Assembly: GCA_947683625.1 (NCBI GenBank)
Contig: CANTUR010000049.1
Location: 4,194,501 to 4,258,500 of the forward strand
Origin: Mallotus nudiflorus
Lineage: Eukaryota > Streptophyta > Magnoliopsida > Malpighiales > Euphorbiaceae
Reading direction: 5' to 3'
Length of the DNA stretch: 64,000 nt
Of the stretch, positions 1 through 10,910 are shown one piece after another. The first letter of the stretch is position 1; each line of letters starts with the position of its first letter. The notes under the pieces were generated by a model that saw only the letters and a program-made list of their open reading frames with translations, searched no databases and was not told the DNA's origin. A program made the position numbers and the translations under genes.

Positions 1-1110
1 TGTTTCCTAAGTCTATTTGAATAAGTACTTCTTCTAATAAGTCTTATATATTGCACTTGTAAATAATGAAGTCTTATTTCTAATTGAGTTATTTGAAAGT
101 ATAAATTGTTTGTTTAGCATTCATGAAAAGTCTTGAGTCAGATCCAAAAGTCTCAGTAACAGAAGGTTCCGAACTAGATGTCTTTTCTTGGGGTTGAGTA
201 TATGGAATGTTTGGAAGTATTTAATGAGTCTGCAAGAGATTGGAATAAAAAAATTTGTCTAGTAACTTCATTACAGTCACATTTTTTATCATGGTTTTCT
301 ATGTGATTGTTGTCTTCTACGTCTATATAGTGTAGTGTTTGTTGTCTAAATTCTTCTAAACTTTGTCTGCTTTATAAGTCTAAAAGGCAAAAATTTTCTA
401 AGACTTTTCCTATAATAGTCATAAACAATTACTGTTTAAAACAAAAGAAATATCAAAATGAAATATGAGATTCATACAATAGATACTCAGATAAACAATT
501 CAAAGTATTCTTCATTTCCAGTTAATCTATAAAAATCTCTCTATATGCATCACCTATAATGAAAGATTAAAAATTTAAATAATTAAACCAACATTCTAAA
601 ACTTAAACCTATATATTTAAGAATAAACTAGTGAGATTCCCAGAAACTCTACCCTTTCATAATCCTTTACAACTTAAATGCTTTTTTAAGCCTTCCATAG
701 CCATTTTTTCCTCCTAAGCATAATACTAAGGATTACTAATAGTTTTTAATTTCTTAAAGATATAGTCTGAAAGAATTAAAATGATGATTATAACTATTTA
801 AATTTTTCATACAAATCAATCATATCATAAATAAAGTCATACACATAGAAGATCAGAATAGAGTACCTGGAATGAAGAATACTTTCTTTTATTTATGTTT
901 TCTCTATCAATGAATCCCAAAGAGAACTTAGGAACAGTACATTACTACAAGCTTGCTATTTTACAATATTTTATGCCGGACTCATAAGAAAGTGATTTTT
1001 CTCTAATTCCCAAATTGGGCAAGAGATGTATTTTTATTATAAGTTTGCTCTACTCTTGTAAGAAGAGGGCTATCAGAGGCTTCTATATATTAAAATGAAG
1101 AGAACAATCC
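1..1110 (-). other. Segment A leader region, no firm gene
   Basis: Read on the minus strand this is the sequence downstream of the segment A promoter, so it corresponds to the long leader of a pararetroviral pregenomic RNA. An AATAAA polyadenylation-type signal lies at 1033-1038, about 80 bases past the TATA box. I see no primer-binding site and no convincing ORF. Around 110-220 the minus strand has a short Ser/Thr/Glu-rich open stretch, but it is too short to call. Whether all of 1-900 is viral or partly host cannot be decided from sequence alone. Confidence 0.45.
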
Positions 1111-1112
1111 TC

Positions 1113-1120
1113 CTTATATA
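1113..1120 (-). promoter_or_regulatory. Segment A 35S-like TATA box
   Basis: The minus strand reads CCTATATAAGGAGG. TATATAAGG is the usual core of caulimovirid pregenomic RNA promoters. It lies downstream of the transactivator-like gene and upstream of an AATAAA signal (1033-1038), the normal order for this family. Transcription would start near 1085 and run toward position 1. Confidence 0.7.
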
Positions 1121-1270
1121 GGCGAAGGATTTAAAGCAAATTACAAACAATACCCTCTAATGGAGGGGTAAAATAAGAAAAGTAAAATAAAATATGCTTA
1201 CCAAGATAAGCATCAGTACAAGTCTTATTTTCATGTCTTCACATGGGTTAGCCCACCTTTATGTCTTTTT

Positions 1271-1354
1271 AGGATAGTGGAGGGGTCTGCTATTTGTCTT
1301 CTTTCTTCACTTTGAAGTCTTCAGGGATGGTGGAAGGGTTCACCATTTGTCTTC
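1271..1354 (-). repeat. 53-bp tandem repeat upstream of segment A promoter
   Basis: Two diverged copies of a unit containing GAAGACAAAT, then a CC-rich core with CCACTATCC or CCACCATCC, lie at about 1271-1301 and 1324-1354, a period of 53 bp. They sit 150-230 bp upstream of the TATA box, where caulimovirid promoters carry enhancers. They also overlap the 3' end of the transactivator-like reading frame. Enhancer function is inference. Confidence 0.5.
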
Positions 1355-1397
1355 CGCTGTCAGTTGAAGAGTGGGTGTCAAAATCATTGTCTTTAAT

Positions 1398-2622
1398 CTA
1401 ATGCTCCTTTTTACATAATGTTTCATATCCTTTGACAATTGTATGGAATTCATTACTTCCTTTTATGCAGAAACTGATAAAGCCCGATTCTAACAGTCCT
1501 TTTGTGATGTATACTTTTTCATAATGTGTCCCGTCATATAAGTCATAAATATTGGTTTCGGGACCATTAATGTTGAAGAAAAAGTTGTAAGTTATTATCC
1601 TAACCTCCAATGGGTTAAGGCCTTGGGCCATAATTCCTAGGGCAATGTCTAAGAGGTTTCTGGATGAAGGTGTTTTGAAGGAGTGTTTTTATACCGTGGA
1701 TGCCCAAGTGTGTGAATGAATGCCATAGAATAACATGGTTCCATTTGTCCTACAATGTCTTATGAGGGAACTTCTGTTATCTTGACATGTATATCATTAT
1801 GAGCTGCTGCTTCAAGTAAAGGCAACTCAAGAATTTCTGGCATGTCTATAATGTTGGATGGATCATGGATCCATAAGTCTGTCAAAAGCCCATGTTAGTA
1901 AAATTGTAATGGCCTTATTTCAACATTTTTAAACTTCTTCCCAAAAGGAAACTTGTTTACCCAAATCCCGCAGGATCTGAAGGAATATACTAATTGGCAA
2001 TGACAAGAACATTGTGTTCAATCATTACTGTCTCAGCTTTAATGTTGTCTGCTAAAACTATATGTTTTGTAAGTGTAGTAGCATATGATGTTCCAGATTT
2101 AACAAGTGATGAACTTGCAGATGGATCAAAAAGTCTTTTCTTTACTTTAGGAGAAATAAAGTATTGTGTATTAGGTTGAAGAAAGTCTTGGAGATCTTTC
2201 TGGGCCTCTTTGCAATCATAAAAGCCCTTAAACTTGAGTGTCTTTAATGTCTTGTCAAATTTTGCCATTTATTTATAGACTTCAATCCTTTTATTGATTT
2301 TAGCCTAATTATCATAAATTGCAACATATGAGCCATTGTATAGCACATAGCATAAGAATTTTTTGCCTGAAGGTATCTGTGATCTCTGGAAATAATTAAT
2401 AAAAGCATTAATTACTCCCATCTTTTTGGAGATCCCTCTTTCTTTAGTAGGAAGATTCCAAATGCTGTTTATTATGCATAGTTGTGGTCCACTACAATCT
2501 TTTCTTCTTGCAAAATTAAATATGTGAATGTCTTTAAAAACCAGCAACTCTTATTGACCAAATTTCATGGTTGCAACAGTTGTGTTGGTTTTGATGTAAA
2601 TTGTAGGCTTTTTAGAGCCCAT
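1398..2622 (-). pseudogene. Transactivator/viroplasmin-like gene, segment A virus
   Basis: A broken minus-strand gene running from an ATG at 2622 to a stop at 1398. It belongs to the caulimovirid ORF VI group, whose proteins allow reinitiation of translation on polycistronic viral RNA and form the cytoplasmic virus factories. The sign is a viroplasmin-type domain at about 2380-2180: FLCYVLYNG, then AIYDN, then KGFYDCKEA. Open pieces lie at 2547-2305, 2268-1990 and 1631-1398, separated by stops near 2550, 2300 and 2270 and by frame changes between 1990 and 1640. Its sequence differs clearly from the copy C transactivator, so it comes from a different virus. The upstream viral genes are missing: the segment ends at about 2700 against the primer-binding site of copy B. 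Confidence 0.65.
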
Positions 2623-2705
2623 GTCTTGTTAAAAAAAAAATGTCTTAGTGTCTTTGTTTTGAGCTTTTGCTACAAAACCAAGTCTATCTTCAATGTCTGA
2701 GATCA

Positions 2706-2718
2706 TGGTATTATAGCC
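2706..2718 (+). promoter_or_regulatory. Primer-binding site of copy B
   Basis: TGGTATTATAGCC differs at two positions from the expected complement of plant initiator tRNA-Met (TGGTATCAGAGCC). It lies 16 bases upstream of the movement protein start, as in copy C. It is also the left boundary of copy B, because the sequence to its left belongs to another virus in the opposite orientation. Confidence 0.7.
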
Positions 2719-2733
2719 TAGTTAAAGGTTCCA

Positions 2734-3756
2734 ATGGAAAGTAGCAGTAGTACTAGATCTTTAGATCTAGAACAATAACGATCAGTCTTCCAAGAAATTT
2801 TCGAAGAAGACATAGTACTCCATCTAGAATTTCTAAATAAGGTACAACACAAAGAACTCTTTTTAGATCATAAAGAGGTTTTTAAAATGCCTACCCTTCT
2901 TCAGAAAACCATTTCTTCCTTTAAGCAAAGGAAAAATCAAGTAATTACTTGTATCAGTACTCGAGAATTTGCTATTGACATAAAGCACACACAAGGACTC
3001 ACTGAACTTTCAATAATCAATATTGAGGAGATCAAAGAGAAACTCAAAACACTTAAAACCAGAAATTAGAAAGACAATTTCTTACATCAATATTGGTACA
3101 ATTAAGATCATGTTAAAATCAACATTTAAAGGTCTTAATACACCAGTAGATATAGCACTGCTTGACAGAAGGATCATTGATGGTCCAAACTACATATGTG
3201 GAGGAATAAAAGGTAACCTTGCTACAGGTAAAGTTATTTTTAACTTTTCTCCAAGATTATCACTCTCTTTGCATGATAAAAGCATTTACAAATGTCTCTA
3301 TTTTGCGCCAAGTTTTATAGAGAAGGAATGATGAATGAAGGAGATCATCATTTTTCATTAACCTATAAGATTGGTTACAGTTTTAGTAACTCGCATCACA
3401 ATATGAATTTTAAAAGGAATAAAACTATTCTTCTTGATAAATTATTTATTGAAGATGCTAATACTAAAACTTCTTTGTTCAAAGTTATAAAACCCAAAGA
3501 AAACCATTGGGCACTTGAATACAATAAACCACTACTTAACCCTATTGTAGGATCTAAGTTGTTAAAACATGCAGAAGAACTTAAGGAATCAATTGAAGAT
3601 TCTTTAGAACCTAGTACTTCAAAATTTAGATTTAGATCTACAAAAGCACATGCTTTGGAAAGATTTATTTCGAGATTCCATGCATTACCACTTGATCAGG
3701 ACTTATATGTTGTGTCAAGAAAAATTGATGATTTGACACTTGAGCTCAGAAACTAG
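2734..3756 (+). pseudogene. Movement protein, copy B (broken)
   Basis: First gene of copy B, homologous to the copy C gene at 14330-13310. It is a 30K-superfamily cell-to-cell movement protein, which would form tubules through plasmodesmata. It starts with a Ser-rich stretch at the ATG 2734. The central beta-rich core includes an LDRRIIDGP stretch near 3160-3190 and GGIKGNLA near 3200, typical of caulimovirid movement proteins. Damage: a stop at codon 15, a frameshift near 3060 and another near 3300-3330. The end overlaps the next gene by 17 bases, as in copy C. Confidence 0.75.
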
Positions 3757-4273
3757 CTACAACGAAAGACCGCACATTTATCACAACAAGACGTACATTG
3801 CTCTTAAGAGACACGATGTGATCAGAGGTGATCCACATTACCTGTATACAGGAGGAAAAAAGATTGAGGGTTGCATCAGCAATCTCAACAACATTAACAA
3901 TATCACAAGTAACATTTTAATATTAGCTCATAAGATTTGTGTTATGTTGGGAATTAAGCATGACATTTTTAACCAGCTCAATTATGAGCATATTGCTGAA
4001 GGTGTTCCAAGAATAGGTAGTACAAGTAATTATGATACAGGTTTAAGGACTTTGTTAACCGAAGAATCTTTCTCCATAAGAAAGAATATAATTGACAAAT
4101 ATGATAGGATTTCAACACAAATAGAGAAGTTGGAGTAGAAGCTTTCTACTTTAGAGGAAAAGGTAAACAATCTTGCAAGATTAGAGTCGATTATCAATAG
4201 GATCTTAACTATTGATCCTGAGAAGATAGTACAGATTTACAACCATGTTGTAAGTATAGACAATAAAACATGA
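3740..4273 (+). pseudogene. Aphid-transmission-factor-like protein (ORF II), copy B
   Basis: The second gene encodes about 175 residues. The N-terminal half contains RPHIYHNKTY and LYTGGKKIEG followed by Asn-rich LNNINN; the C-terminal half is a heptad-patterned coiled coil. Length, position after the movement protein and this layout match the caulimovirus aphid transmission factor, in which the N terminus docks on the insect stylet and the C-terminal helix binds the virion-associated protein. That assignment is by remembered family features, not a search. The ATG seen in copy C is TTG here and there is an internal stop at 4136-4138. The stop overlaps the next start as ATGA (4270-4273). Confidence 0.55.
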
Positions 4274-4715
4274 GTTTTGGTAAGATTGACGAAGTTCATA
4301 AGACTATAGTCAAACTTGCAAAAGACTTTAAAACACTTGAAGAATAACAGAATACTTCTATTAAAAAATACATTGATAATGCATCTACTGTTATTATTAA
4401 TTCATTTAGAGTAGAACTTGATAAATTACAATTGCAGCATCAAAGAATAATTGATGAAATTAAACTTTATAATTGCAATAAAGAACTTCTTAACAAAATG
4501 GATGATTATTTTGTTAAAAGTATTACAGCTACTGATAGCTTACAAGGGAGCAGAGAAGGTAAAACCCCTATTAATGTTACTGCATTAATCCTTAAGGTAA
4601 AATCCCTATTAATGTTACTGCATTAATCCCTTAAAAGGATAAAGAAGCAGAAGCATTGACAAGATGGTATCCTGAAAATCTCAACACAGATTTATTACAC
4701 TTCAGAAAAACTTGA
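4270..4715 (+). pseudogene. Virion-associated-protein-like gene (ORF III), copy B
   Basis: Third gene, about 135-140 residues, starting at the ATGA overlap with the gene before. It is predicted to be mostly helical with heptads (KIDEVHKTIVKLAKDFKTLE and a second helical stretch around 4425-4530), which fits the small coiled-coil virion-associated protein of caulimoviruses that bridges virion and transmission factor. It has a stop near 4345. A 37-bp tandem duplication at 4558-4632, absent from copy C, moves the frame so the last part (WYPENLNTDLLHF) is read in another frame. The TGA at 4713-4715 lies just before the coat protein start. Confidence 0.5.
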
Positions 4716-4717
4716 TC

Positions 4718-6253
4718 ATAGCTGAAATTAAGAGTAAGCTTGAAGAATACTTTTTTGCTTATGACCATATAAATATTACTAATGAAATCATTCGTGTTCT
4801 TTCATTAGAAGATAATGAAATTACAGATTTTTTCAATCAAAGAATAGTATCAGGAAGCATCATGGCATTGATAGAAATCCCAGAAGATTTGCCGATCAAT
4901 AACAATTTGATGCCCAACATAGCTCTAACAATAGCAGATACAGCTTCATCCTCTAGAGGACCAAACAGGGTTTATAAACCATAGTATATAAAAGAACAAT
5001 AGCCTCCTCTCAAAAGAAAAAGAAGGCAGGATCCAAATGAAACCACCTATATAGGATTTGCAGGGTCTTCATCAACATATGCCAGGAATACCAAGTTTGA
5101 AATTCCTGAGGAATACAAACCTTAGAACAAATTTCTAGGTACAAATTTAAATTTAGATTGTGCCAACAATAGGATAGAATTAATTCAAAACTAGGATAAC
5201 CAAATTAGATTAATTATATCTGAAAGTGAACAGCTTAGAACAAATATAGACAATGTGATTACATTAGTTTTGCATAAAACCACAGGAAATGTAAAACATG
5301 TAATGCAAAATACAAATTGGCAACCATTAAAGGACATTAGTACTTCAAGAGAATATTTCATGTGTCACATAACAAATGCAATCTACACTACATTTGTAGG
5401 ATTAGATTACTTTGCACAAGGTGACACTGAAAAGGAAAAACTTAAAGAACTTGTTAGAACTAGACTTGCTAGATTATAGATATGTAATTTGTGTAAGTTA
5501 GGCAGTTTTTATTATGACTATGAAACTAATTTGTTTTGGCTTGACAGCACAGAATGGAAACAACATATCGAGAACTTTCTTTACAAAATTCCTATTGTAG
5601 GAACCGAAGCTTTGACTATTTGGAAAGAATGGTCCAGGCCCAAGAATGAATCATTAGCGGCAGCATACAGGCTAGTAACAGAACATATAGAAGCCCAATG
5701 CAATGAAAGGCATTTGGCTAAATACACAAAGGATATAGATTTTTGTTGCAAAGAATTCATAGGACCAGAGACCATGTATGGATGTAATATACCTATAGGA
5801 ATCAGTAAATGGAAGAAGAAAATACGCAAAAAATACAACTGGAAGCAGAAAAAATACTCCAAGAAAAAGTACAAGAAACTAAAAAGAAAACCAAAATACA
5901 AAGGAAGATTTTTCAAAAAATCTAAAAGAAACGGTAAAGGGAAGCCCACAGAACAAAAGAAACTCCTCTAAAAAGAAAAGGAGAAGTTTTGCCCCTAAGG
6001 CAAAAAAGCATGCAGATGTTGGGCTTGCCAAGAATTAAGACATATTGCTCGAGATTGTCCAAAGACAAAAACCAAGCAACAAATCCAAATACTAGAAGAA
6101 GCATGGACTCTTTATGGGCTTGAGCCCATAGAATCAGATAGTGACTACCAATATGGCAGCTCCAATAGTACAAACTTAGAATCAGGTTCAGAACTTGAAT
6201 ATGAGCTTTATATTCTTGATGAGTATGAAAGTGAAGAAATAGATAGTGACTGA
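4718..6253 (+). pseudogene. Coat protein (ORF IV), copy B
   Basis: Coat protein gene of about 510 codons, broken by several frameshifts and stops; the ATG seen in copy C is ATA here (4718-4720). Order of parts: acidic N-terminal region (KLEEYFF, LSLEDNEITDFFNQ), shell region with FWLDSTEWKQHIENF near 5535 and SLAAAYRLVTEHIEAQC near 5660, a long Lys/Arg-rich stretch (about 5810-5940), a CCHC zinc knuckle CWACQELRHIARDC at about 6017-6058, and an acidic C terminus. Acidic ends with a basic stretch before a CCHC knuckle are the mark of caulimovirid coat proteins, which package the DNA genome and bind the pregenomic RNA. Confidence 0.8.
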
Positions 6254-6403
6254 CATTAACAAACGACTTATAGCCCAAAAGATTAAAAATGGGTTAGAAG
6301 AAGAATTAGAACCATAGGAATTTGAGCCACAAGAACCACAGCAATTACAATCAATGGTACCACAACATATGACTTCAGTTGAGGTAGTTGAATACTTATT
6401 CTC
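6225..6403 (+). pseudogene. N-terminal stub of polymerase polyprotein, copy B
   Basis: A reading frame starting at ATG 6225, overlapping the coat protein end by 29 bases, matches the first residues of the copy C polymerase (shared RLIAQKIKNGLE). It has two stops and is cut off at about 6403, before the protease. The sequence then switches to the opposite strand of the virus. Confidence 0.7.
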
Positions 6404-6826
6404 AGCACCTTTAGCTCTTGTGCTCGCAGAAGTCTTCATACTTATATTAAGAAGATGAAACAGAAGAATCATCAATATCAAAGTTGTTAGTACTATAAGG
6501 ATCTTAAGAATCCTGGTTTACATTTTGTTTTTCTTGTTTATTATCTATGTATTCATTAAGTATTTTATCAATCTTAGTTTTAATGGCATTCATTAGTCTA
6601 AGAAGGTTGCTCAAGTTTGTCCTTGTAGAATCATCCTACAAATATTTCCAATGTTCTGGATCCATGTAGTCATAGTGTTCATCTTCATATTGTTCTATTT
6701 GTTTAGAAAGGTTTCTCATAAAAACCTTGTCTTAGAAGTTCAATTGTACTAATTCGTTAAAGAAATTCATTTTTAACAAGTACTGTTAAGATTAACTGTA
6801 ATTATTTTGTATTATAATAAGATAGT
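6404..6826 (-). repeat. Terminal direct repeat of copy C, left end
   Basis: Direct repeat of 14367-14780, same orientation, with scattered substitutions. It carries the viral leader just upstream of the primer-binding site, including the 88-codon leader ORF. The repeat arises because the integrated molecule is longer than one circular genome. Confidence 0.85.
6504..6770 (-). pseudogene. Leader ORF, 88 codons, left terminal repeat
   Basis: An ATG at 6770 opens a frame ending at a TAA at 6504 (end position good to about one base). Its partner at 14733-14467 ends at the same TAA. The product would be acidic with an EQYEDEHYDYMDPEH stretch and an amphipathic LSNLLRLMN segment. This copy has two stops, one replacing the Gln of its partner's QDDYA, and keeps the Trp codon that is TAG in the other copy. 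No family is recognised. It lies in the leader before the primer-binding site. Confidence 0.4.
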
Positions 6827-6987
6827 CATCTTCCTCAGAAGCCCTGCTCTCTTAAGAACATTATATCAATTCTATAACCCTGCTTCTGATCCCATATTCT
6901 ATGGATACTTCACAATACTTCCCCTTAAATAACAACAACAGATAGACGGGTACTCCATGTCACTCTAGCATAGACAAGAAAAACAAT

Positions 6988-6993
6988 TTTATT
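6988..6993 (-). terminator. Viral polyadenylation-type signal, copy C
   Basis: AATAAA on the minus strand, about 160 bases downstream of the TATA box at 7149-7156. Caulimovirid pregenomic RNAs are terminally redundant because the signal lies a short way downstream of the start site and is skipped on the first pass. Confidence 0.5.
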
Positions 6994-7148
6994 ATATTGA
7001 TATAAACATTCTTATAGAGGCAATCTTCCTCGTAGGAAGGTTACCTTACTACTTGTTTAGCCAAACATAAGAAGAGAGATGAGAGAATGGGATAGGACTC
7101 AGAAAGGATTCTGAGAACGGGATGCCTAAAACTACTGAAAACCTCTCC

Positions 7149-7156
7149 TTATATAA
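7149..7156 (-). promoter_or_regulatory. 35S-like promoter TATA box, copy C
   Basis: Minus strand TATATAAGGAGAG lies 114 bases past the transactivator stop. The transcript would start near 7125 and cross a leader of about 0.73 kb to the primer-binding site, a typical leader length for the family. The region 6830-7125 holds leader with no convincing ORF. Confidence 0.7.
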
Positions 7157-7269
7157 ATGGAGAAGGGAGAAACAAACAAAAGACTTTTGACCAAATGGCT
7201 AACAAAGAAAAATAATTGAGCCAACAACCCTAGCCCACATAGGTTGGTACAACAACTTTAATGATGCCT

Positions 7270-8711
7270 TCAACTGCTCATTTTGTTGTCGTCATTGTCC
7301 TCGTCATATGGATCCGAAAAATCCTTATCTTCACCATTTAACTCCATGGTGTTCTTGTCGATGTAATAGTTGCAGTAATGGTGTTGTCCAACTATCTTGC
7401 AAAATTCTAGTGTTATTGCCTTTGAATTCTCGAGGCTTCCATCATAGAATTTTGATTCAAAATCTATGACTTTAGTATTGTCTTCTTTTGATAAAACGGT
7501 AGTGTTTTCATATTTAATTATTATATTCTTGTGATAATAATTAATCTTTATTTCACTATTAGCATATATCTTTGTTAGGTGTTTTAAAACCTATACCAAT
7601 TGTTTAGCCCTAATTTCAGGAAGCTTTTTATCAAGATTTTCAGTTATCTTGATTTGTTTTGGTTCTATGTGCTCTTTCTTATTACTTGTTAAGCCAACAT
7701 GAGTCAAGTAATAAGGTGGTATGTTCTCGTCTACATCTTCATTCCAGTAAATTAAGGAACTGACTACGTGTAGGAAGATGGGTCTGTCCTCTACTCTGAC
7801 TACCTTGGTCCTGAAATGCTTGACCGTATTAAACACCCCTTGGGGAAGAAATCTTACTTCCTCTAGATTAGGACTTAGGTAGATATCTCTTACTAGTCCG
7901 CAGAGAAAGGTTGTTCTGACTATTTCTAGATTGGTGCCTTGTTCAAAATTAAAGAGCAACAATTCTTTAAAGTCAATTGTGAACATGCAATCCTACTTTT
8001 GTGAAACCTGCGCAAGCTTAAACAAATGGTCCAAGGTGTCAAAGCTTATGAAAGGTTGTTTGGTTTCTTATTTTTCTAGTGGTGGTGTTCTAGCTATTTT
8101 TTTGTTGAACATTCCGTTCAATGAGATAAGGCTATAAGTGTTTTGTAAAGCTTGTTTGTACTAGTTTAAAGCTAGTAATTGTTCTGGGCAACAAACATCC
8201 TGTATAGGTTTGGCTATTGCCATGTACTTAGATCCTTAGGCTTTGCCAAATATGACATAAAGTCAATATCCTATGTCTTTGGCTTAGGCTTTGCCAAATA
8301 TTCATTGAAGGCCCATTGGGCTTCTTCAAAAGAACTGTACTTCTTATGAGCAAATGGATTACCAGAGACAATTGCTCGTACTGTTGCCTAATCCACATGT
8401 ACTCCTGCATTAGGTCCATCAAAGACCACATAGTACTTCTTATAGCTTTCGCCATGAGGCCTTAGATTAAGAAGATCCGTGGCTCTAATGGAAAATTCAC
8501 CTTTCAAGTTCTGTTTTGATTTTTCAAGCTTTCGCTTGAGCAGCAAATAAGATACTGCAATACTTTGTTTATGAAGAACCAAGTTCTCATGTTCTAGTTT
8601 TACCATCTTTTCAATGATAGATTTAGCTTTAAGGTTAGCAAGTTTTACCTTTGCTCTGATGATCTCAAGCTTCTTTTGAAGATGGGAGATCGTCTTATTG
8701 TTCTGCTCCAT
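7270..8711 (-). pseudogene. Transactivator/viroplasmin (ORF VI), copy C
   Basis: Last gene of the virus, about 480 codons. The ATG at 8711 overlaps the polymerase stop by 17 bases. Parts in order: a coiled-coil N terminus (about 8700-8560), a viroplasmin-type domain starting KYYVVFDGPNAGVHVD and continuing to SFEEAQWAFNEYLAKPK (about 8440-8285), a broken middle, and a well-kept C-terminal part (7986-7273) ending in an acidic DEDNDDNK tail. Members allow ribosomes to reinitiate on downstream viral ORFs and form the inclusion-body matrix. Stops include one in place of the Trp after GVHVD and one at 7594. A 48-bp direct repeat (8235-8253 and 8283-8301) repeats the YLAKPK segment. The closely packed gene overlaps fit a need for this protein. 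Confidence 0.75.
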
Positions 8712-10910
8712 AATTGGCGAACTCTCCGATGAGTGTATCAGCGAGATAGTTCTTATCACCTAGAATGTGCTAGACTTCAAAGTCGTAGTGGTGTAAGATC
8801 TGCTACCATAGTACTAAATGACCCTGCTTATAGTCACTCTTAACAGGAGTGTTAATAAAATAAGATGTATATTTATTGTTTGTTCTTGCAAGAAAAGGCT
8901 TTGGTATGAGATAAATCTTAAACTTGAAAATGGTATTTACAAGCACAAGCAGCTCCTCATTACTGTGATAGTTTCTTTCTGCTGGCTTTAGTATTCCTAA
9001 ACTGTAGCGACAGATATGTTCTTTACCATCTTTGTCCTTTGCCTTTAATACCCTTGCCCAATAATCGTAAGACGCATCTATCTTAATAATCATGTTGTCT
9101 TCCTTAGTAAGAAAGTAGCAGGCTGGTAGTGATGTGATGAAGCTTTTAATCTTCTCCACATATTGTCTTCTGGGGTCCATTCCCATGTGAAGTCTTTCTT
9201 TAATTTATCCTGTAATGGCTTTCTTATTAAAGCTACATGTGGAACCAGGCCAGAAATCCAATTTAAGATTCCTAAAAATCTCTGCAAAGATTTAATGTCT
9301 GGTATTTCACCAGGAAAATCAACTAAATGCATTCCTATGTGCTCCTGGTGTTTAACATAATTATTTCCTATTTGTAATCCTAAGAAATTAATTATGGTCT
9401 TAAACACTTGTGCCTTATTTTTCAAAAGTATTATTCCTATATCTAAGCATCTTTTAAATACCTTTAAAACATAACTCATAGTGTTGTTCAGCTGTATCTG
9501 AATATACTAAGATGTCATCCACGTATATGGAGCAAAAGTTGTCAAATCCTTTAAAGGATTGATCCATGTGCCTCAAAAAGATAGAGGGTGCTTGCTTTAA
9601 TCCAAAGGGGACCACTTTCCACTCAAAGTGCCCTTCTGGACATGTGACAGTTGTTAGTAGTTGACTAGCGCTATCAAGTCTTACTTGCCAGAAACCACTT
9701 TTACAGTCAAAAGTTGAAAAAAACTTCTTACCGCATATTTTATCCATAAGTATCTGTATGTTAGGTAATAAGTAACCATCACCTATAGTGTTCTTGTTGA
9801 GTTGTCTATAACCAACAACCATTCTCATCTTGCCACGCCTTTTCTCAGCTTCTTTGTTAACCATGAACGTTGGTGAGAAGTGTGGTGATTTGCTTGGTAT
9901 GTTTACCTGCAAAGAAAGTAACTCTTTAATTGGAGTTTTAAATTCTTTTCTTTCCTGTTCTGAATAAGGAAAGGGTTTTACTTTTATAGTAGTACTAGGC
10001 TTAATCAACTGTATTGTGGCTTGTAATTGGCCTTTATTTTTATTAGGACCTAATGGGTTATCCAAACAAACGAAGTCCAATTGTTGTTCTATCTAGGCTA
10101 TGTATTTCAAATAGTCTTGGTTTTGTGTGTTTTTGTGTTATTGTTTGCAATATGTCTTGTATTCCCTCCTTCTGAAATAACGTCCAGGTTTTCTACATCT
10201 ATACCCTGTGGTACAATGTTTTCTAGTTCTGGAGGAACTACTGTTTTCTGTCTGTCTTTCTTTTTGTTGAGAAGGAAGTTCTCATTTTTACATTGATGGT
10301 AAGCTTGTTTAACTTTTCTTACCATAATAGCTTCACCAATTCCTTATGTTCTGTTAGTGTTGTGATGGAAGGTAATAGTATTATCAAACTGTGTGAAAGG
10401 TTCATACAGTCTACAAAAATTATTACCAAGTAATATATCATGTCCTGGAGATATACATACCTACCAAATGCGAGGAATGATAAAAATGTACCCACTAATC
10501 AAAATATTGATCTTCTAAGCAATTTTGTCAAGGATGATGTCATGTCCACTAGCAGTGTTTGCTTTGATTCTGTAAGGAGCATTCTGCCAGTGTTCTTCTG
10601 GTATAGCATACTTCTGAGTTGTACACATAGATGCACCTGTATCTACATAACAGTCTAGAGAGTATTTGTCATATCCTTTAAAATTAAATGTTCCTTTAAT
10701 ATATATATTATTTGGATTAGTTCTATTTAAAGAAAACAAGTATTGAACTACCTCAATTGGTGTAAGAGACTGAGGTGTTAGTGATTGTATCTGTTGGGGC
10801 TCTTGAGGCTCAAAGTCCCATGGTTCTTCTTATGTTTCTAGCCCATTTTTTATCTTTTGGGCTATCAATCTTCTGTGAATCTCATTCACTATCTGTTTCT
10901 TCGCTATCAT
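8695..10910 (-). pseudogene. Polymerase polyprotein PR-RT-RNase H (ORF V), copy C
   Basis: About 735 codons from ATG 10910 to TAA 8695. Protease: CYVDTGASM near 10640, with the aspartic catalytic triplet DTG intact. Reverse transcriptase: open piece 10080-9454 with MRMVVGYRQLN, FSTFDCKSGFWQ and the catalytic IYVDDILVYS near 9510. Connection and RNase H: FLGLQIG near 9380, IKIDASYDYW near 9090, the conserved Glu in NEELL near 8955 and a late Asp in NYLADTLIG near 8735. It would copy pregenomic RNA into DNA. Breaks include stops near 10085 and 8817, further stops between 10740 and 10330 and frame changes near 9470 and 9170. Overlap with the coat protein gene is 29 bases. Confidence 0.85.

Noticed and set aside
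5581..6481. Minus-strand ORFs opposite the copy B coat protein
   Set aside because: They mirror the Lys-rich and acidic parts of the coat protein gene; Phe/Leu-rich products are expected from the reverse of AAA/AAG codons.
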